Source of the DNA: Oscillospiraceae bacterium
GTDB lineage: Bacteria; Bacillota; Clostridia; UMGS1810
Assembly: GCA_015068825.1 (NCBI GenBank)
Contig: SVJU01000003.1
Coordinates: 1 to 64,000 of the forward strand
Reading direction: 5' to 3'
DNA: 64,000 nucleotides
Part shown: positions 61,150 through 64,000 of the stretch, one piece after another
Numbering within the stretch: the stretch's first letter is position 1
Layout: each line of letters starts with the position of its first letter
Notes under the pieces: model-generated
Databases searched by the model: none
What the model was told of the DNA's origin: nothing
The model's input: the letters and a program-made list of their open reading frames with translations, nothing else
Made by a program: the position numbers and the translations under genes

Positions 61150-63135
61150 TTATCTTCCAAACTGACGGTTTCCGCCCATTTGACGATTACCGCCCATGTT
61201 TCCTCGTGGCATACCGCCGCCCATCGGCATTCCGCCCATCATACCTGTTCTAGAGTTAGTTACAGTAGCATCAGGAAGAAGAACTGTATCACCCTCATTA
61301 AGTCCATTTTTAATTTCAACAAAATCATCATCACTAAGACCAACTTCAACAAATATTGCCTTGTATCCGTCTGGAACTTCAAGATTTCTTAAAAACGGAT
61401 TGTCTTTTGCATCCATTTTTGCAGAAGTCTGTTGTGATTTTTTATTGTTATTTTCTTTTGATTCGGCTTGTTGTTTCTTTGCATCTAAATTATCTTTCTG
61501 ATTAGATGGAGATGTTTTTTCTCTATTCACATTTCCTTTGTCAGAAGGCATTTTCATTTGGGCATTTTCACCTGTTTTTTCACTTTGAGTATCTGATGAC
61601 CCTGCATTTTGTCTTGCTCCACCAAAGGACGGAGTAACACCATCAGACTCTGTTTTTGCAATTATAACATTTCCTCTTCTTAAAGCCGAAACAGGAACTC
61701 TGATAACATTTTCAGCCTTTTCTATAACTATGCTTGCACTTACATTCATTCCTGGAATTAAAAGGTCTTTATTTTCACTGTTTACAACAACTGTTACAGG
61801 ATAAGTTGTAACACCCTGAGAACTTGTACCTACAACGCTGATTTTATCAACAACACCCGAAAATCTTTCATTTTCATAAGCATCGGCAGTTATAGAAACC
61901 TCTTGTCCAACCTTTATACTTGCTATATCAAGCTCGTCTATATTTATATCAAATGTTAAAATTGATAAATCCGAAATAATTGCGAGCGGTGAAGAATTGT
62001 TGGAAGAATTATCTATTTTTTCGCCCGCTTTGTAATTTTTTTGCACAATTTTTCCGTCTATAGGAGCTTTTATACTGTACTCTTCAATTTCTTCATAAAG
62101 ATTATCTAAATTCTCCTGTGCGTCCGAAAGATTATTTCTTGCATTTTTTACATTTGAGTACGAATTTTCATAATCTATTCTAAACAGAGTATCTCCCTTT
62201 GATATGTAATCACCAAGCTTATAATTTAAAGAATATATATCTCCAGAAAGCTTTGCAATAACGGTTTTTTCCTGATTGCTTTTAAATGTGCCAGAGCTGT
62301 TGCAGGCAATATCACCAACAATGGCAGTTGCTTTATCTCCGGCTTTTATAGCACCCGGATTATCAACGGTTATTTCAACCATTTTAATTGCAACACCTTC
62401 ATCGCTTATTGTTGTACCTGTGCCAACATGTGTAACTTCTCCTTCAATAGTTGTATAAGAATTTTCAAGGCTTACCTCTGCCTTTTCGCCAACATTCAAA
62501 AGCTCCGCTTCTGAATCGTTGAATGCAATAGAAAGAAGCATTTTTGAATTATCTTTTATTGTTGCAACATTTGAACCGTTATTTACCTTTGAACCTTCAA
62601 ATACATTAAGCTCTGTTATAACCCCCGAAACAGGTGCAGTTACATTCATATCACGATTTGCGTCATTGTAGCTTTCAAGCGCATCGTCATAACTTGTCTG
62701 AGCCTTTTCAACAGATAAAATTGCTCTGTTAATACTCGACTGCATATCGCTTGAATCGACCACATAAAGCACCTGATCTTTTTTAACCTCGTCGCCTTCT
62801 TCAAAGCTGCACTCAAGAATTTCACCTTTTATTCCTACCGATGTAACCTCATACTGGTCAATAGCTTCAATTGTTCCTGAACCTTCTATTATTTTTGTAA
62901 CATTACCGTATGTTGCCACTGCGGTATTCATTCCTTCAACAGTAGCCCCCTTCCCTCTTGAAAAGAAGAAAATCAAAGCAACAACAATTAGCAAAACAAC
63001 CAAAGCAATTATAATAATCTTTTTTGAATTTTTCTTATTAAAAAAATCTCTGCCTCTGTCCTTCAATTTTGAACCTGCATTTTTAGCAAAATTCAAAAGA
63101 TCTTCTTTTTTGATTTTTTTCAATTTATCTGACAT
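61150..63135 (-). CDS. Membrane-fusion/HlyD-family efflux adaptor
   Basis: A 661-residue MacA-like adaptor. It has a cytoplasmic Lys-rich start and a membrane segment (about 40-61), a biotinyl-lipoyl-like beta domain, and a helical hairpin region (about 115-150 and 325-360). Two lipoyl halves repeat: MNVTAPVSGVITELN-like and YSIKAPIDGKIVQKN. The C-terminal third (about 500-600) is Ser/Gln/Lys/Asn-rich. It ends with a Met/Gly/Arg/Asn tail (GGMPMGG and MGGNRQ repeats). Two lipoyl-binding motifs suggest a duplicated adaptor core. In Gram-positives such adaptors serve MacB-type pumps (e.g. YknX). Confidence 0.9.
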   Translation of the reverse strand: MSDKLKKIKKEDLLNFAKNAGSKLKDRGRDFFNKKNSKKIIIIALVVLLIVVALIFFFSRGKGATVEGMNTAVATYGNVTKIIEGSGTIEAIDQYEVTSVGIKGEILECSFEEGDEVKKDQVLYVVDSSDMQSSINRAILSVEKAQTSYDDALESYNDANRDMNVTAPVSGVITELNVFEGSKVNNGSNVATIKDNSKMLLSIAFNDSEAELLNVGEKAEVSLENSYTTIEGEVTHVGTGTTISDEGVAIKMVEITVDNPGAIKAGDKATAIVGDIACNSSGTFKSNQEKTVIAKLSGDIYSLNYKLGDYISKGDTLFRIDYENSYSNVKNARNNLSDAQENLDNLYEEIEEYSIKAPIDGKIVQKNYKAGEKIDNSSNNSSPLAIISDLSILTFDINIDELDIASIKVGQEVSITADAYENERFSGVVDKISVVGTSSQGVTTYPVTVVVNSENKDLLIPGMNVSASIVIEKAENVIRVPVSALRRGNVIIAKTESDGVTPSFGGARQNAGSSDTQSEKTGENAQMKMPSDKGNVNREKTSPSNQKDNLDAKKQQAESKENNNKKSQQTSAKMDAKDNPFLRNLEVPDGYKAIFVEVGLSDDDFVEIKNGLNEGDTVLLPDATVTNSRTGMMGGMPMGGGMPRGNMGGNRQMGGNRQFGR

Positions 63136-63157
63136 TTATAAAATCCCCCTTCTTATC

Positions 63158-64000
63158 TTACAATTCAAACCAAAAATTACTGCCGCCACCTTCGCTGCTT
63201 TTAACGCCAAAATCTGCATTATGCAAAACAAGAATATTTTTAACTATCGAAAGACCTATTCCCGTACCATTTACTCCTCTTTGGTGATTTTTGCCTGTTT
63301 TGTAATATCTGTCCCATACTTTGTCAAGGTCATCTTTTGCAATTCCATCTCCGGTATCAATTACCTCAAAAAGAACTTTATCTTCTTTTTTCTTTACATT
63401 TATTTTAACCTTTTTATCTCTGCCTGTGTAATTAAGTGCATTGTTTATAAGATTATATACAACCTGATAAATTTTAGCTTCGTCAGCAAATATTTCGCAG
63501 TCTTTATCAAAATCGGTTATAAAACTGTATCCTTCATTTTCTTCAAGCACCGAAAAATTCTGAAGAACAGAAGATACTGTTTTTGTCAAATCAAAATTTT
63601 TCTTATTCAAAGATGTAATATTTGCTTCTAATTTTGACAAATCAAGTATATCGCCAACAAGATACGAAAGACGATCCGCCTCATTTATAATTACATTTAA
63701 ATGCTCTGTTCTTTTTTGTGGATTATCACCCGACAAATCTTTTATCATTTCTGCATAAGATTTTATAATGGTAAGTGGAGTTTTTAAATCGTGCGATACA
63801 TTGGACAAAAGATCTCGCCGTAAAGTATCGGTTTTTTTTAGTTCTTTGGCTGCATAATTTAGGGTATCAGCAAGATTATTTATTTCGCTGTAATTTCCGC
63901 CTTCAAATTTAATATCGTAATTACCACTTCCCAGAAGCTTTGCTGATTTTGTAATTTTAGTAATTGGCTTTGCTAATTGGCGTGCCATAAAATACGCAAG
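63158..64000 (-). CDS. Sensor histidine kinase, N-terminus cut by window edge
   Basis: The frame stays open to the window end, so this is the C-terminal part of a membrane histidine kinase. Visible are a HAMP-like linker (ARQLAKPITKITKSAKLLGSGNYDI), the H-box LSNVSHDLKTPLTIIKSYAEM and the HATPase motifs: N-box VYNLINNALNY, G1 VIDTGDGIAKDDLDKVWDRY and G2 GTGIGLSIVKNI. The response regulator must lie beyond the edge. It is followed 22 bp later by the efflux adaptor gene on the same strand, so the kinase probably controls or is co-expressed with this exporter. Confidence 0.93.
   Translation of the reverse strand, partial: LAYFMARQLAKPITKITKSAKLLGSGNYDIKFEGGNYSEINNLADTLNYAAKELKKTDTLRRDLLSNVSHDLKTPLTIIKSYAEMIKDLSGDNPQKRTEHLNVIINEADRLSYLVGDILDLSKLEANITSLNKKNFDLTKTVSSVLQNFSVLEENEGYSFITDFDKDCEIFADEAKIYQVVYNLINNALNYTGRDKKVKINVKKKEDKVLFEVIDTGDGIAKDDLDKVWDRYYKTGKNHQRGVNGTGIGLSIVKNILVLHNADFGVKSSEGGGSNFWFEL

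Overview
The window is a low-GC (AT-rich) chromosome segment from an anaerobic spore-lineage Firmicute of class Clostridia. The grounds are: a SCIFF peptide and its radical SAM maturase (a clostridial hallmark), spo0A and a sleB-like gene, an S-layer homology protein, several copper-amine-oxidase-N ('stalk') surface proteins, strong AGGAGG ribosome sites, and a MurE carrying the DNPR motif of meso-diaminopimelate ligases. I cannot name the genus. No phage, IS element, CRISPR array or plasmid function was seen.

Layout. (1) 154-15720, minus strand: one long division and cell wall (dcw) cluster, in transcription order mraZ, rsmH, ftsL, spoVD/pbpB, murE, murF, mraY, ftsW/spoVE, murG, murA, ftsQ, DUF881, sbp, ftsZ, nrdR. 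It is headed by a sigma-A-like promoter followed by four 10-bp-spaced GTGG/GTGA boxes that fit MraZ operators. murD, murC, murB and ftsA are absent, and nrdR follows ftsZ where many clostridia have spoIIGA-sigE-sigG. (2) 15857-20448: thiT under a TPP riboswitch with a terminator, a secreted protein that looks like an internally deleted alkaline phosphatase, a Dus enzyme, a divergent DeoR regulator/YgjV pair with a clear operator, and a Met-Glu-Ser tRNA operon. (3) 20537-29882: two FAD proteins, a sugar operon (GH36-like alpha-galactosidase, fucose/arabinose isomerase-like protein, allulose/tagatose 3-epimerase-like protein) whose promoter sits inside an inverted repeat, then a serine hydrolase and a metallo-hydrolase.

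(4) 30023-33873: two secreted proteins, an SGNH esterase and a 713-residue stalk-domain protein with an uncharacterised alpha/alpha-toroid-like end. (5) 33915-39265: DUF1846 protein, CPBP protease, and the scfA-scfB-decarboxylase run. (6) 39320-47745: a repeat-rich Glu/Ile/Val surface protein, a DUF3048 lipoprotein, a lipid kinase, a spo0A broken by a one-base frameshift, a zinc-ribbon membrane protein, an 843-residue secreted protein and a sleB-like hydrolase. (7) 47774-56881: AraC regulator, Gfo/Idh/MocA oxidoreductase and TIM-barrel isomerase, then a methionine block (metF, MetH reactivation domain, metallophosphoesterase, metH) and a GH43-like protein. (8) 56924-64000: a histidine kinase (cut by the window edge), membrane-fusion protein, MacB-type ATPase and permease, and an SLH-domain protein, apparently one operon.

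The observations most worth following are the spo0A frameshift, the repeat-flanked stalk protein, the SCIFF unit with a seventh cysteine and an attached decarboxylase, the truncated phosphatase fusion, and the export operon ending in an S-layer protein.
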